Shown here: positions 30,486-37,899 of the stretch, in pieces | How the letters are laid out: each line of letters opens with the position of its first letter | Position numbering within the stretch: position 1 is the first letter of the stretch | Source: Gammaproteobacteria bacterium | Lineage (GTDB): Bacteria; Pseudomonadota; Gammaproteobacteria; Steroidobacterales; Steroidobacteraceae | Direction of reading: 5' to 3' | Assembly: GCA_012026925.1 (NCBI GenBank) | Contig: VEPJ01000150.1 | Location: forward strand, 1-62,156 | Length of the DNA: 62,156 nucleotides | Notes under the pieces: generated by a model | Seen by the model: the letters and a program-made list of their open reading frames with translations, nothing else | The model's database searches: none | Told to the model about the DNA's origin: nothing | Program-made: the position numbers and the translations under genes

Positions 30486-30953
30486 ATGCGCATCGAGAAG
30501 GGTTCGCTGTTCGGCTTCGGACTGGCCGCCGTCGTTCTCTCCTCCGGCATCGCGCTGGCCCAGGTCCAGCCCGCGGCCGCGGGAGACAAGTGGTATTCGG
30601 TTGCCCTGTCCGACAACGTGGAAGCGTTCGTCAACACGAACTCGATCAGGCTCGTCGGGACGACGGTCGAACTCCGCGCCAAGGAGAACTTCATGGCGCC
30701 GAAGCCGGCCGCGAGCAAGGGGAAGACCTTCCTGTCCACGCGCACCGTCTATCGCCTGAACTGCGCCGAGCGCAAGATCGCCATGTCGGAGACCAGGGCC
30801 TACTCGGGCAAGGATCTCCAGGGCGAGGAAGTGCAGAAGGCGTCGCGCAACGAAAGGAACCTCGTCTGGATGGACGCGCCGCGCGCGACGGTGTTCGGCG
30901 AGATCCTCGACTACGGTTGCAAGCACGCGCCCGCGGCCGCGCCGGGAGGCTGA
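30486..30953 (+). CDS. Exported protein with surface-adhesin E-like domain
   Basis: A 155-residue exported protein. MRIEKGSLFGFGLAAVVLSSGIALAQ is a signal peptide. The mature part (KWYSVALSDNVEAFVNTNSIRL, TRTVYRLNCAERKIAMSETRAYS) matches the short beta-rich pattern often annotated as surface-adhesin protein E in proteobacteria, with two cysteines that may pair. ATG 30486 was chosen because GGAG lies 8 bases upstream. An earlier GTG at 30477 overlaps that site. No function can be assigned. It is followed by another small exported protein. Confidence 0.65.
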   Translation: MRIEKGSLFGFGLAAVVLSSGIALAQVQPAAAGDKWYSVALSDNVEAFVNTNSIRLVGTTVELRAKENFMAPKPAASKGKTFLSTRTVYRLNCAERKIAMSETRAYSGKDLQGEEVQKASRNERNLVWMDAPRATVFGEILDYGCKHAPAAAPGG

Positions 30954-31069
30954 GCATCCCGGGCGGGCAGGGCCGGTGCCGGTGTCGAAGGAGGCGAAGG
31001 GCCGAATCGCCAGTTCCTGAACAACAAGCCGAAGGGGGACGACACATGGACGACTCGAGGAACCGCAAC

Positions 31070-31489
31070 ATGAAGGTAGCCGTCGTGGTGGCAGCCGCGT
31101 GCATGGCCCTGACCAGCTGTGCGAATGGCCCGGGCCGGGCGGACGCGGCCTGTGCCGACCGGAAGAACGAGCAGCACAAGCTCACGATCGTGCTCAAGGA
31201 TGGCAAGCCGGAAAAGGTGGAGAAGCAGGACGGGAAGTCGGACGAACTTCACGCGTGCCCGGGTGACGACATCCGCTGGAAGCTGAAGGACGATGGGTTC
31301 GAGATCCAGTTCGTGGGCAGGGACCCGTTCGATTGGGGAAGCGCAAGCCACAAGGCGAAACCGATCGACAAGGGGGTGTGGGCGCTCAGCGACGTCGTCA
31401 GCTCCAACGCTCCCCGGGGCGTGCCGCTGAAATACTCCGTGACGGTCCGAGGCAACACGCTCGACCCGAAGATCATCGTCGACAACTGA
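31070..31489 (+). CDS. Small lipoprotein of unknown function
   Basis: About 139 residues. MKVAVVVAAACMALTSCANG is a lipoprotein signal with lipobox LTSC. The mature part has two further cysteines (DAACADRKN, LHACPGDDIRW) and beta-strand-like segments (KLTIVLKDGKPEKVEKQDGK, IRWKLKDDGFEIQFVG, LKYSVTVRG), suggesting an immunoglobulin- or cupredoxin-like sandwich, but copper ligands are not evident. ATG 31070 follows GAGGA at good spacing; ATG 31046 is in frame, also has a GGGGGA site and would add eight polar residues. I do not recognise a named family. A hairpin follows the stop codon. Confidence 0.6.
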   Translation: MKVAVVVAAACMALTSCANGPGRADAACADRKNEQHKLTIVLKDGKPEKVEKQDGKSDELHACPGDDIRWKLKDDGFEIQFVGRDPFDWGSASHKAKPIDKGVWALSDVVSSNAPRGVPLKYSVTVRGNTLDPKIIVDN

Positions 31490-31491
31490 CG

Positions 31492-31513
31492 GCCAGTCGT
31501 CGCCGGGACTGGC
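31492..31513. terminator. Hairpin between convergent lipoprotein and CoA-transferase genes
   Basis: GCCAGTC (31492-31498) pairs with GACTGGC (31507-31513) around an 8-base loop, placed exactly between the two convergent stop codons. It is a plausible bidirectional terminator, though no T tract follows on either strand. Confidence 0.4.
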
Positions 31514-32724
31514 TACTGGACGGCCCTTTCGGCGGCGAGCGAGTCGATCTCCTCGCTGCCGAGGCCGAGCCTCGCCAGAACGTCGCGAGTGTGCTCGCCG
31601 ATCGCGGGCAGTGACCCGCCCTGGTTCGGCCTTGCGCCGTCGAGTTCGACGGGCAACAGCGGCAGGCGGGTCCGGGTGCCGTCGGTGAGCGTGACGTCCC
31701 CGAGTCCGCCGCTTGCGAGCAGGTGCGGATCGTCGAACATGTCCTCGGGCCTGCCGATCGGCGCGAACGGCAGACCGGTGCGCTCGAGCTTCGCGACGAG
31801 GTCGGACTTCGTGTATGCCTTGAAGAGCGCGCGTACCTGCGGCAGCAGCGCATCCCGCGCGAGCACCCGCTGCGAGTTGGTCTTGTAGTCGGGGTTCGCG
31901 CCGAGCTCGTGCAGCTCGAACGCGGCGCAGAACTTTTCCCACAGCGAATCGGACACCACGCCGACGAACACCTGCTCGCCGTCCTGCGTTTCGAAAACGT
32001 CGTAGATCGCCCAGGCGGAAATGCGCACCGGCATCGGCTTCGCGGCCTGTCCAGTGACGGCCTTCTGTGCCATGTGCTGGCCGACGAGGTAGACGGTCGT
32101 CTCGAAGAGCGAGCTCGCGACCTTGCGGCCGTGCCCCGTGCGATGCCGCTCCTCGAGCGCCGCGAGGACGCCGATCACGCCGAACATCCCGCCGGTGACG
32201 TCGATGACGGAGCTGCCCGCGCGCAACGGCCGGCCCGGCGGCCCCGTCATGTACGCGAGGCCTCCCATCATCTGCGCGACCTCGTCGAGTGCCGTGCGGT
32301 GCTCGTACGGGCCGGAGAGGAAGCCCTTCTCCGAGCAATAGATCAGCCTCGGGTTCCGCGCGGCCAGCGTCTCGTACCCCAGGCCGAGCTTGTCCATGGT
32401 GCCGGCGCGGAAGTTCTCGACGACGACGTCGGCGCTCGCGGCCAGCTTCCGGGCGATCTCGAGGCCGCGCGGATCCTTGAGGTTGAGGCACACGCTCTTC
32501 TTGTTGCGGTTGTACATCGAGAAGTAGCCCGCGCCGGACCCGAGCAGCTGCCGCGTCGCGTCGCCGCCGACCGGCTCGACCTTGATCACCTCGGCGCCGA
32601 GCTCGACGAGGATCGCGCCGACCGCGGGTCCCATCACCATGTGCGTGAACTCGACAACCCGCAGCCCGTGCAGGGGCGCCGGCGACGAATCGGCTGCGGA
32701 TCCTGTCTCGACTCGATCGCTCAT
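31513..32724 (-). CDS. CaiB/BaiF (class III) CoA-transferase
   Basis: A 403-residue class III CoA-transferase. LRVVEFTHMVMGPAVGAILVELGAEVIKVEP is the standard N-terminal fold, NKKSVCLNLKDPRGLE follows, and the aspartate in RTALDEVAQMMGGLAYMTG (about residue 160) is the likely acyl-carrying nucleophile. GRKVASSLFETTVYL and the C-terminal ARPNQGGSLPAIGEHT-type tail are typical. The ATG overlaps the stop of the upstream HMG-CoA-lyase-type gene (ATGA). This pairing matches the known partnership of succinyl-CoA:D-citramalate CoA-transferase with (R)-citramalyl-CoA lyase in Chloroflexus, but substrate choice is inference. Confidence 0.87.
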   Translation of the reverse strand: MSDRVETGSAADSSPAPLHGLRVVEFTHMVMGPAVGAILVELGAEVIKVEPVGGDATRQLLGSGAGYFSMYNRNKKSVCLNLKDPRGLEIARKLAASADVVVENFRAGTMDKLGLGYETLAARNPRLIYCSEKGFLSGPYEHRTALDEVAQMMGGLAYMTGPPGRPLRAGSSVIDVTGGMFGVIGVLAALEERHRTGHGRKVASSLFETTVYLVGQHMAQKAVTGQAAKPMPVRISAWAIYDVFETQDGEQVFVGVVSDSLWEKFCAAFELHELGANPDYKTNSQRVLARDALLPQVRALFKAYTKSDLVAKLERTGLPFAPIGRPEDMFDDPHLLASGGLGDVTLTDGTRTRLPLLPVELDGARPNQGGSLPAIGEHTRDVLARLGLGSEEIDSLAAERAVQ

Positions 32725-33668
32725 GCACTCGCTCCGGGGGAAGTCGCCGGCCGGAACCCCAGTGGCAAGCCAGCCGCCGGCGTAAAACCGTGGATTTCCT
32801 CGCCCGGCACCGCGGACCGCAGGATCTCGCGGACCGCCAGCAACCGGGGCAGGTCGATGCCGGTCCGGATGCCCATGGCCTCGAGCATGAAGACGAGGTC
32901 CTCGGTGACGATGTTGCCCGACGCCCCCGGGGCGAACGGGCATCCGCCGAGACCGCCGAGCGAGCTGTCGAACGTCGTGATGCCGACCTCGAGGCCCGCA
33001 AGCACGTTGGCGAGGCCGAGGCCGCGCGTATTGTGCAGGTGCAGGCCCGAGAGCGCGTGATCGCCCACGGCGCCCCGCACGCGCCTCACGAGATCCTTGA
33101 CCTGCGCCGGATTCGCGTAGCCCGTCGTGTCGGACAGCCCGACCTCGTCGCAACCCGCTTCCATGAGCGACTCCGCGAGGCGGACGACCCTGTCCGCGGG
33201 GACGTCGCCCTCCAGCGTGCAGCCGAATGCCGTCGAGAGGCCGCCTTCGAATCTTGGCCGCTGCCCCGCAGGCAGCGAGCGGAGCAGCGCGACGATGCCC
33301 CGTACCTCGTCGAGCATCTGCGCGTGCGTGCGACGTACGTTCTTCAGGCTGTGGGTCTCCGATGCGGAAAGCGGGATCGTGATCTTGTGTGCGCCCGCCT
33401 GCACCGCGGCCTCGGCTCCCTTGAGGTTCGGCACCAGCACGGCGACGGCAAGGCCCGGGATCGTCCGCGCGTGGGCGACGACTTCCGCGGTGTCCGCGAG
33501 CTGGGGCAGCAGTTTCGCCGGCACGAAGCTCCCGACCTCGATTTCCCGCACGCCCGCGGCCGCTTCGGCGTCGATCCAGGCCTTCTTCGACTCGAGCGGC
33601 ATGATGGACCGGATGCTCTGCAGCCCGTCGCGCGGACCCACTTCGCTCACGAGGATTTCACCGGTCAT
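32721..33668 (-). CDS. HMG-CoA lyase-type enzyme (candidate (R)-citramalyl-CoA lyase)
   Basis: A 315-residue DRE-TIM metallolyase. ILVSEVGPRDGLQSI gives the metal-binding and catalytic Asp-Arg region, STAFGCTLEGDVP corresponds to the FGCPxEG segment, LHLHNTRGLGLANVLAGLE holds the two metal histidines, and LGGLGGCPFAPGASGN contains the catalytic cysteine. HMG-CoA lyase would need a leucine-degradation context, which is absent: no methylcrotonyl-CoA carboxylase or isovaleryl-CoA dehydrogenase is present. Instead a CoA-transferase is coupled downstream and a LeuD homologue lies 21 bases upstream. Cleavage of citramalyl-CoA to acetyl-CoA and pyruvate is the preferred alternative. Confidence 0.85.
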   Translation of the reverse strand: MTGEILVSEVGPRDGLQSIRSIMPLESKKAWIDAEAAAGVREIEVGSFVPAKLLPQLADTAEVVAHARTIPGLAVAVLVPNLKGAEAAVQAGAHKITIPLSASETHSLKNVRRTHAQMLDEVRGIVALLRSLPAGQRPRFEGGLSTAFGCTLEGDVPADRVVRLAESLMEAGCDEVGLSDTTGYANPAQVKDLVRRVRGAVGDHALSGLHLHNTRGLGLANVLAGLEVGITTFDSSLGGLGGCPFAPGASGNIVTEDLVFMLEAMGIRTGIDLPRLLAVREILRSAVPGEEIHGFTPAAGLPLGFRPATSPGASA

Positions 33669-33689
33669 GTCGATGCTCCGCCCGCGGGA

Positions 33690-34316
33690 TCACGATTGCA
33701 GGTAGATCCACGGTCGCGCTGCCCGGTCGGACTCGACGAAGGCGTCGATCGCGCCGCGCTGCCTGAGCGTGAGATCGATGGCATCGAGCCCCTCGAGCAG
33801 CATCTCGCGCGACTCGGGCTCGATCTCGAAGCCGGATTCCACGCCGTCGGGAGCGACGACGACCTGCCGGACCAGGTCCACGGTGAGGCGGCGGGACTGC
33901 GGATCTGCGCCGACGGACTCGGCCAGCGCCGCGACGGTCGCCGCCGGCAGCCGCACCGGCAGGATGCCGTTGCGGACGCAGTTCATATGGAAAATCGGCG
34001 CAAAACTGGGCGCGACGATCGCGCGGATTCCGAACTCGAGAAGTGCCCAGACCGCGTGCTCGCGGCTCGATCCGCAGCCGAAGTTCTCGCCCGCGAGCAG
34101 GATCTGCGTCCCCGCGTAAGCGGGCCGATTCAGCACGAACGCGGGATCGGGTTCGCGACCGCCGATCCGGGTGTATCGCCAGCCGGCAAACAGTCCTGCG
34201 GCCAGGCCGCTCTTCGATACGCTCTTCATCTCGCGCGACGGGATGATCGCATCCGTGTCCACGTTGGCGCGTAGCAGGGGGGCGGCGACTCCCTCGAGTA
34301 TGTCGAACTTGAGCAT
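33690..34316 (-). CDS. leuD: 3-isopropylmalate/citramalate dehydratase small subunit (LeuD-type)
   Basis: A 208-residue aconitase-superfamily swivel domain. NVDTDAIIPSREMKSVSKSG and ILLAGENFGCGSSREHAVWALLEFGIRAIVAPSFA are the LeuD signatures, followed by NCVRNGILPVRL. It needs a LeuC partner, which is encoded at 35374-36798 on the same strand but separated by a transporter gene on the opposite strand. LeuCD-type enzymes also interconvert citraconate and (R)-citramalate, which fits the lyase and CoA-transferase directly downstream. No leuA or leuB is present. Leucine biosynthesis is therefore not the only reading. Confidence 0.88.
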   Translation of the reverse strand: MLKFDILEGVAAPLLRANVDTDAIIPSREMKSVSKSGLAAGLFAGWRYTRIGGREPDPAFVLNRPAYAGTQILLAGENFGCGSSREHAVWALLEFGIRAIVAPSFAPIFHMNCVRNGILPVRLPAATVAALAESVGADPQSRRLTVDLVRQVVVAPDGVESGFEIEPESREMLLEGLDAIDLTLRQRGAIDAFVESDRAARPWIYLQS

Positions 34317-34436
34317 GCGAATCGGTCGGCGACGTGTCCTGGCCGGGTCGAACGGTCATTGTACTGCGGCGTGCATCTCGGCGATCCCCAACGACGAGCC
34401 GTGCCCCGCTGCGGTAACGTATGCGCCGGCCACGCC

Positions 34437-35348
34437 ATGAAACCACCGTCGCTCACCCGGTTCGCCTGGCTGTCGATCGCGGCCGCCATCGCCACGATGG
34501 CGCTGAAGGCGGCGGCATACCTGCTGACGGGGTCAGTCGGCCTGCTTTCCGACGCCCTGGAATCGCTGGTCAACCTGGCGGGGGCTCTCATGGCCCTCGC
34601 CATGCTGAGCGTCGCGGCCCGTCCCCCGGACGAGGACCACGCCTACGGGCATGGCAAGGCGGAGTACTTCTCGGCGGGGGTCGAGGGAACGCTGATCATC
34701 GTCGCGGCTGCGAGCATCGCCGTGGCCGCGGTCGACCGCCTGATGCGCCCGAGGGCGCTCGAACAGATCGGGCTCGGCCTGGCAGTCTCCGTGGTGGCAT
34801 CGCTCGTCAATCTCGGTGTCGCCCTGGTCCTGCTCCGTGCCGCGAAGGCGCACCGGTCGGCAACGCTTCAGGCCAACGCGCACCACCTGCTCACGGACGT
34901 CTGGACGTCGGCGGGCGTGCTCGTTGGCGTCGGCGCGGTCGCAGTCACGGGCTGGCAGCGGCTCGACCCGATCGTCGCATTGGCCGTCGCCGCGAACATC
35001 GTCTTCACGGGCGGTCGCATCGTGCTCGACTCGGTGGCCGGACTGATGGACGCCGCCCTGCCGGCCAGTGAGATCACCTTGCTGCGGAAGCTCCTGGACG
35101 GCTACGCATCGGACGGCATCGAGTACCACGCGCTGCGGACGCGCCAGTCGGGCGCGCGACGCTTCGTGTCCGTGCACGTGCTCGTGCCGCCCGACTGGAC
35201 GGTGCAGCAGGGGCACGGGTTGCTCGAGCGCATCGAGGCGGACATCCGGCGGGCACTGCCGCCAGTCACGGTATTCACGCATCTCGAGCCGCTCGGCGAC
35301 CCGGCGGCGATGAACGACCAGGACCTGCATCGCGAGGACGCGCCCTGA
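34437..35348 (+). CDS. Cation diffusion facilitator (CDF) family transporter
   Basis: A 303-residue metal/proton antiporter. Six membrane helices fit residues about 8-200. LLSDALESLVNLAGALMA (helix 2) and HHLLTDVWTSAGVLVGV (helix 5, HxxxD) carry the metal site, and HAYGHGKAEYFSAGVEG is the typical loop. The cytoplasmic C-domain (DGIEYHALRTRQSGARRFVSVHVLVP, IRRALPPVTVFTHLEP) is present. The metal is unpredictable (zinc, iron, manganese or cobalt). The ATG was chosen because the membrane domain begins there. The gene interrupts the leuC-leuD order on the other strand. Confidence 0.88.
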   Translation: MKPPSLTRFAWLSIAAAIATMALKAAAYLLTGSVGLLSDALESLVNLAGALMALAMLSVAARPPDEDHAYGHGKAEYFSAGVEGTLIIVAAASIAVAAVDRLMRPRALEQIGLGLAVSVVASLVNLGVALVLLRAAKAHRSATLQANAHHLLTDVWTSAGVLVGVGAVAVTGWQRLDPIVALAVAANIVFTGGRIVLDSVAGLMDAALPASEITLLRKLLDGYASDGIEYHALRTRQSGARRFVSVHVLVPPDWTVQQGHGLLERIEADIRRALPPVTVFTHLEPLGDPAAMNDQDLHREDAP

Positions 35349-35373
35349 GGCGCAGCCGCGCTCGAGCGGACGC

Positions 35374-36798
35374 TCAGGCGGCGAACGCGCGCGGATCCGC
35401 GAGATGCCCCGCGACCGCGCTCGCGGCGACGGTTTCGGGGCTTGCGATGTGCGTGCGTGTCTCGGGCCCCTGGCGGCTCTCGAAGTTGCGGTTGGTCGAG
35501 GAGACGACCCGCTCGCGCGCGCCGAAGCTCTCGCCGCCCGCGAAGAAGCACATCGAGCAGCCCGACTCGCGCCACTCGAACCCGGCCTCGACGAACACTC
35601 GATCGAGGCCCTCTGCCTCGGCCTGGCGCTTGACCGTCATCGAGCCCGGCACGCAGATCGCGCGCACGCCGGGTGCCACGCGACGGCCGCGCAGCAGGGC
35701 GGCGGCGCGGCGCAGGTCCGAGATGCGGCTATTCGTGCACGAGCCGATGAAGGCGGCGCCGATCGCCAGGGAACGCAGTTCAGTGCCGGCCCGCAGGTCC
35801 ATGTACGCCAGCGCACGGTCGTAGGCTTCGCGGCTGGTGCCGCTGTCGGCGAAGTCCGGCACGCGGCCGGTGACGCCGACTGCATGCTGCGGGCTGGTGC
35901 CCCAGGTGACCATGGGTTCGAGCCGGCTGGCGTCGATTTCGATCTCACGGTCGAATCGTGCCGCCGGGTCCGATGCAAGCGACCGCCAGTGCTCGACCGC
36001 GCGGCGCCACGTGTCACCCGTCGGCGCGAACCGGCGCCCCTCGAGATACGCGAACGTCTTGTCATCCGCCGCGATCAGCCCGGTCATCGCCGAGAATTCC
36101 GTCGCCATGTTGCAGAGCGTGAGACGCGCCTCGACGTCGAGCGACTCCACGGCACCGCCCGCGTACTCGACTGCGTAACCGTTGCCGCCCGCCGCGCCGT
36201 GACGGCTGATGACCGCCAGGCTCATGTCCTTGGCGGTCACTCCCTCGGGCAGGCGACCTTCGAAGCGGATGCGCATCGTCCTCGGGCGCGTGACGCGCAG
36301 CGTCCCCGTCGCGAGCGCGTGCTCCGCCTCGGTCGAGCCGATGCCCCAGGCGAGCGCGCCCACGGCGCCCTGCGTGCACGTGTGGCTGTCCGGGCAGACG
36401 ACCGTGGCGCCGGGCAGCACGATTCCGAGTTCGGGCGAGATGACGTGAACGATGCCCTGGTCGGGATCGCGCACGTCGAAGAGGTGGATGCCGGCCTCGC
36501 GTGCCGCTTCCCGCGTCTCGACGATGAACGCGCGGCCACCGGGCATGCGCGTCTCGTCGCCCCGGCCCGGGAACGTGTCCACGATGTGGTCCATCGTGCA
36601 GAACACGCGCGAAGGATCCCGCACCGGACGGCCCGAACCGCGCAGGCTCTTGAGCGCGATGGAGCCCGTGCGCTCGTGCAGGAAGATGCGGTCGATCGCC
36701 ACGAGCGAAACGCCGTTGCCGAGGTCGCGCACGACGTGCTCGGTCCAGACCTTGTCGAAGAGCGAGCGAGGGTGCGAATGCTTGCCGGGAGTGCGCAT
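35374..36798 (-). CDS. leuC: 3-isopropylmalate/citramalate dehydratase large subunit (LeuC-type)
   Basis: A 474-residue aconitase-family large subunit. FDKVWTEHVV opens the family N-terminus. HVISPELGIVLPGATVVCPDSHTCTQGAVGALAWGIGSTE contains the first cluster cysteine, FIGSCTNSRISDLR the second and SGCSMCFFAGGESFG the third. STNRNFESRQGPETRTHIASPE is the signature of LeuC. The stretch after the last cysteine (FFAGGESFG) differs from the usual LAMNPD of biosynthetic LeuC, which hints at a substrate variant. Its partner LeuD lies about 1 kb downstream beyond a divergently oriented CDF gene. The dehalogenase gene starts 62 bases away in the opposite direction. Confidence 0.88.
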   Translation of the reverse strand: MRTPGKHSHPRSLFDKVWTEHVVRDLGNGVSLVAIDRIFLHERTGSIALKSLRGSGRPVRDPSRVFCTMDHIVDTFPGRGDETRMPGGRAFIVETREAAREAGIHLFDVRDPDQGIVHVISPELGIVLPGATVVCPDSHTCTQGAVGALAWGIGSTEAEHALATGTLRVTRPRTMRIRFEGRLPEGVTAKDMSLAVISRHGAAGGNGYAVEYAGGAVESLDVEARLTLCNMATEFSAMTGLIAADDKTFAYLEGRRFAPTGDTWRRAVEHWRSLASDPAARFDREIEIDASRLEPMVTWGTSPQHAVGVTGRVPDFADSGTSREAYDRALAYMDLRAGTELRSLAIGAAFIGSCTNSRISDLRRAAALLRGRRVAPGVRAICVPGSMTVKRQAEAEGLDRVFVEAGFEWRESGCSMCFFAGGESFGARERVVSSTNRNFESRQGPETRTHIASPETVAASAVAGHLADPRAFAA

Positions 36799-36860
36799 CC
36801 GCGTATTCTACTTTTGGCCGCGAGCGTGGCGGACGATTCGAGCAACATCAGGAGCACGCG

Positions 36861-37775
36861 ATGCACACCGCGATCGAAGCCTTGCGAACGCCGGACGAGC
36901 GATTCGCCGGCCTGCCCGGGTTCCCGTACTCGCCGCACTACGTGGAGGGCCTCCGGGGTTACGAGGGGATGCGCGTCCACTACCTCGACGAACGTCCAGG
37001 CCAGGACAGCGACCGCACGGTGCTGTGCCTGCACGGCCAGCCGACCTGGTGCTACCTCTATCGGAAGATGGTCCCGGCGTTCACGGCGGCCGGCCATCGG
37101 GTCGTCGCGCCGGACTTCTTCGGTTTCGGACGCTCGGACAAGCCGGTCGAGGACGCGGCCTACACTTTCGGTTTTCACCGCGGCATGTTGCTGCGCTTCA
37201 TCGAGACGCTCGACCTGAAGCGGGTGACGCTCGTCGTGCAGGACTGGGGCGGACTGCTCGGGCTTACCTTGCCGATGGCGTTCCCGGAACGGATCGACCG
37301 GCTGATCGTGATGAACACGGGGCTCGGCATCGGCAAGTCGCCGGGCCCGGGCTTCGATGCCTGGAAGGCATTCGTCGCTTCCAGGCCGGATTTCGACATT
37401 GCCGCGATGATGAAGCGCTCCGTGCCCACGATGTCGGATGCGGAGGCCCGGGCGTACGACGCGCCCTTCCCGGATCGCCGTTACAGGGCCGGCGTGCGGC
37501 GATTTCCCGCGCTGGTGCCGGTGTCGCCCGACATGGATGGCGCGGACCTTTCGCTGCAGGCGGCACAGTTCTTCCGCGAGCGCTGGACCGGTGCCACCTT
37601 CATGGCAATCGGAATGCAGGACCCGGTGCTGGGGCCGCCCGTCATGCAGGCGTTGGCGAGAACCATTCGCGGCTGCAACACGCCGCTCGAGCTTCCGGAG
37701 GCGGGGCACTTCGTCCAGGAGCATGGGCACATCGTCGCGGAGAAGGCCCTGGAATATTTCAGCTCCACGTCCTGA
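36861..37775 (+). CDS. Haloalkane dehalogenase, subfamily HLD-I (DhlA-like)
   Basis: A 304-residue alpha/beta hydrolase. CLHGQPTWCYLYRKM gives the oxyanion loop. VVQDWGGLLG gives nucleophile D128 followed by halide-binding W129. FDAWKAF gives W168, matching the second halide tryptophan of DhlA. IGMQDPVLGPPVM gives acid D254 and AGHFVQEHGH the base H283. The set of five residues and their order are those of subfamily I, so hydrolytic dehalogenation of alkyl halides is well supported. No alcohol or aldehyde dehydrogenase lies next to it. ATG 36861 has CAGGAGC upstream. The frame has no signal peptide. Confidence 0.9.
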   Translation: MHTAIEALRTPDERFAGLPGFPYSPHYVEGLRGYEGMRVHYLDERPGQDSDRTVLCLHGQPTWCYLYRKMVPAFTAAGHRVVAPDFFGFGRSDKPVEDAAYTFGFHRGMLLRFIETLDLKRVTLVVQDWGGLLGLTLPMAFPERIDRLIVMNTGLGIGKSPGPGFDAWKAFVASRPDFDIAAMMKRSVPTMSDAEARAYDAPFPDRRYRAGVRRFPALVPVSPDMDGADLSLQAAQFFRERWTGATFMAIGMQDPVLGPPVMQALARTIRGCNTPLELPEAGHFVQEHGHIVAEKALEYFSSTS

Positions 37776-37899
37776 ACTCGGTCCAGCCCAGTCGGTCTGA
37801 CCACGAAGCCTGTTGCTGGCAAACGTCCGCATGCTGCGGCGCAGCAGCTGGCGCAGACTATTGGCACCTCGAGTTTCCTCAATTCATTCGGGAGATCCC

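Noticed and set aside
32721-33668. Plain HMG-CoA lyase of leucine degradation
   Set aside because: None of the other leucine-degradation genes is present and the neighbours point to C5 dicarboxylic acids; kept only as an alternative.
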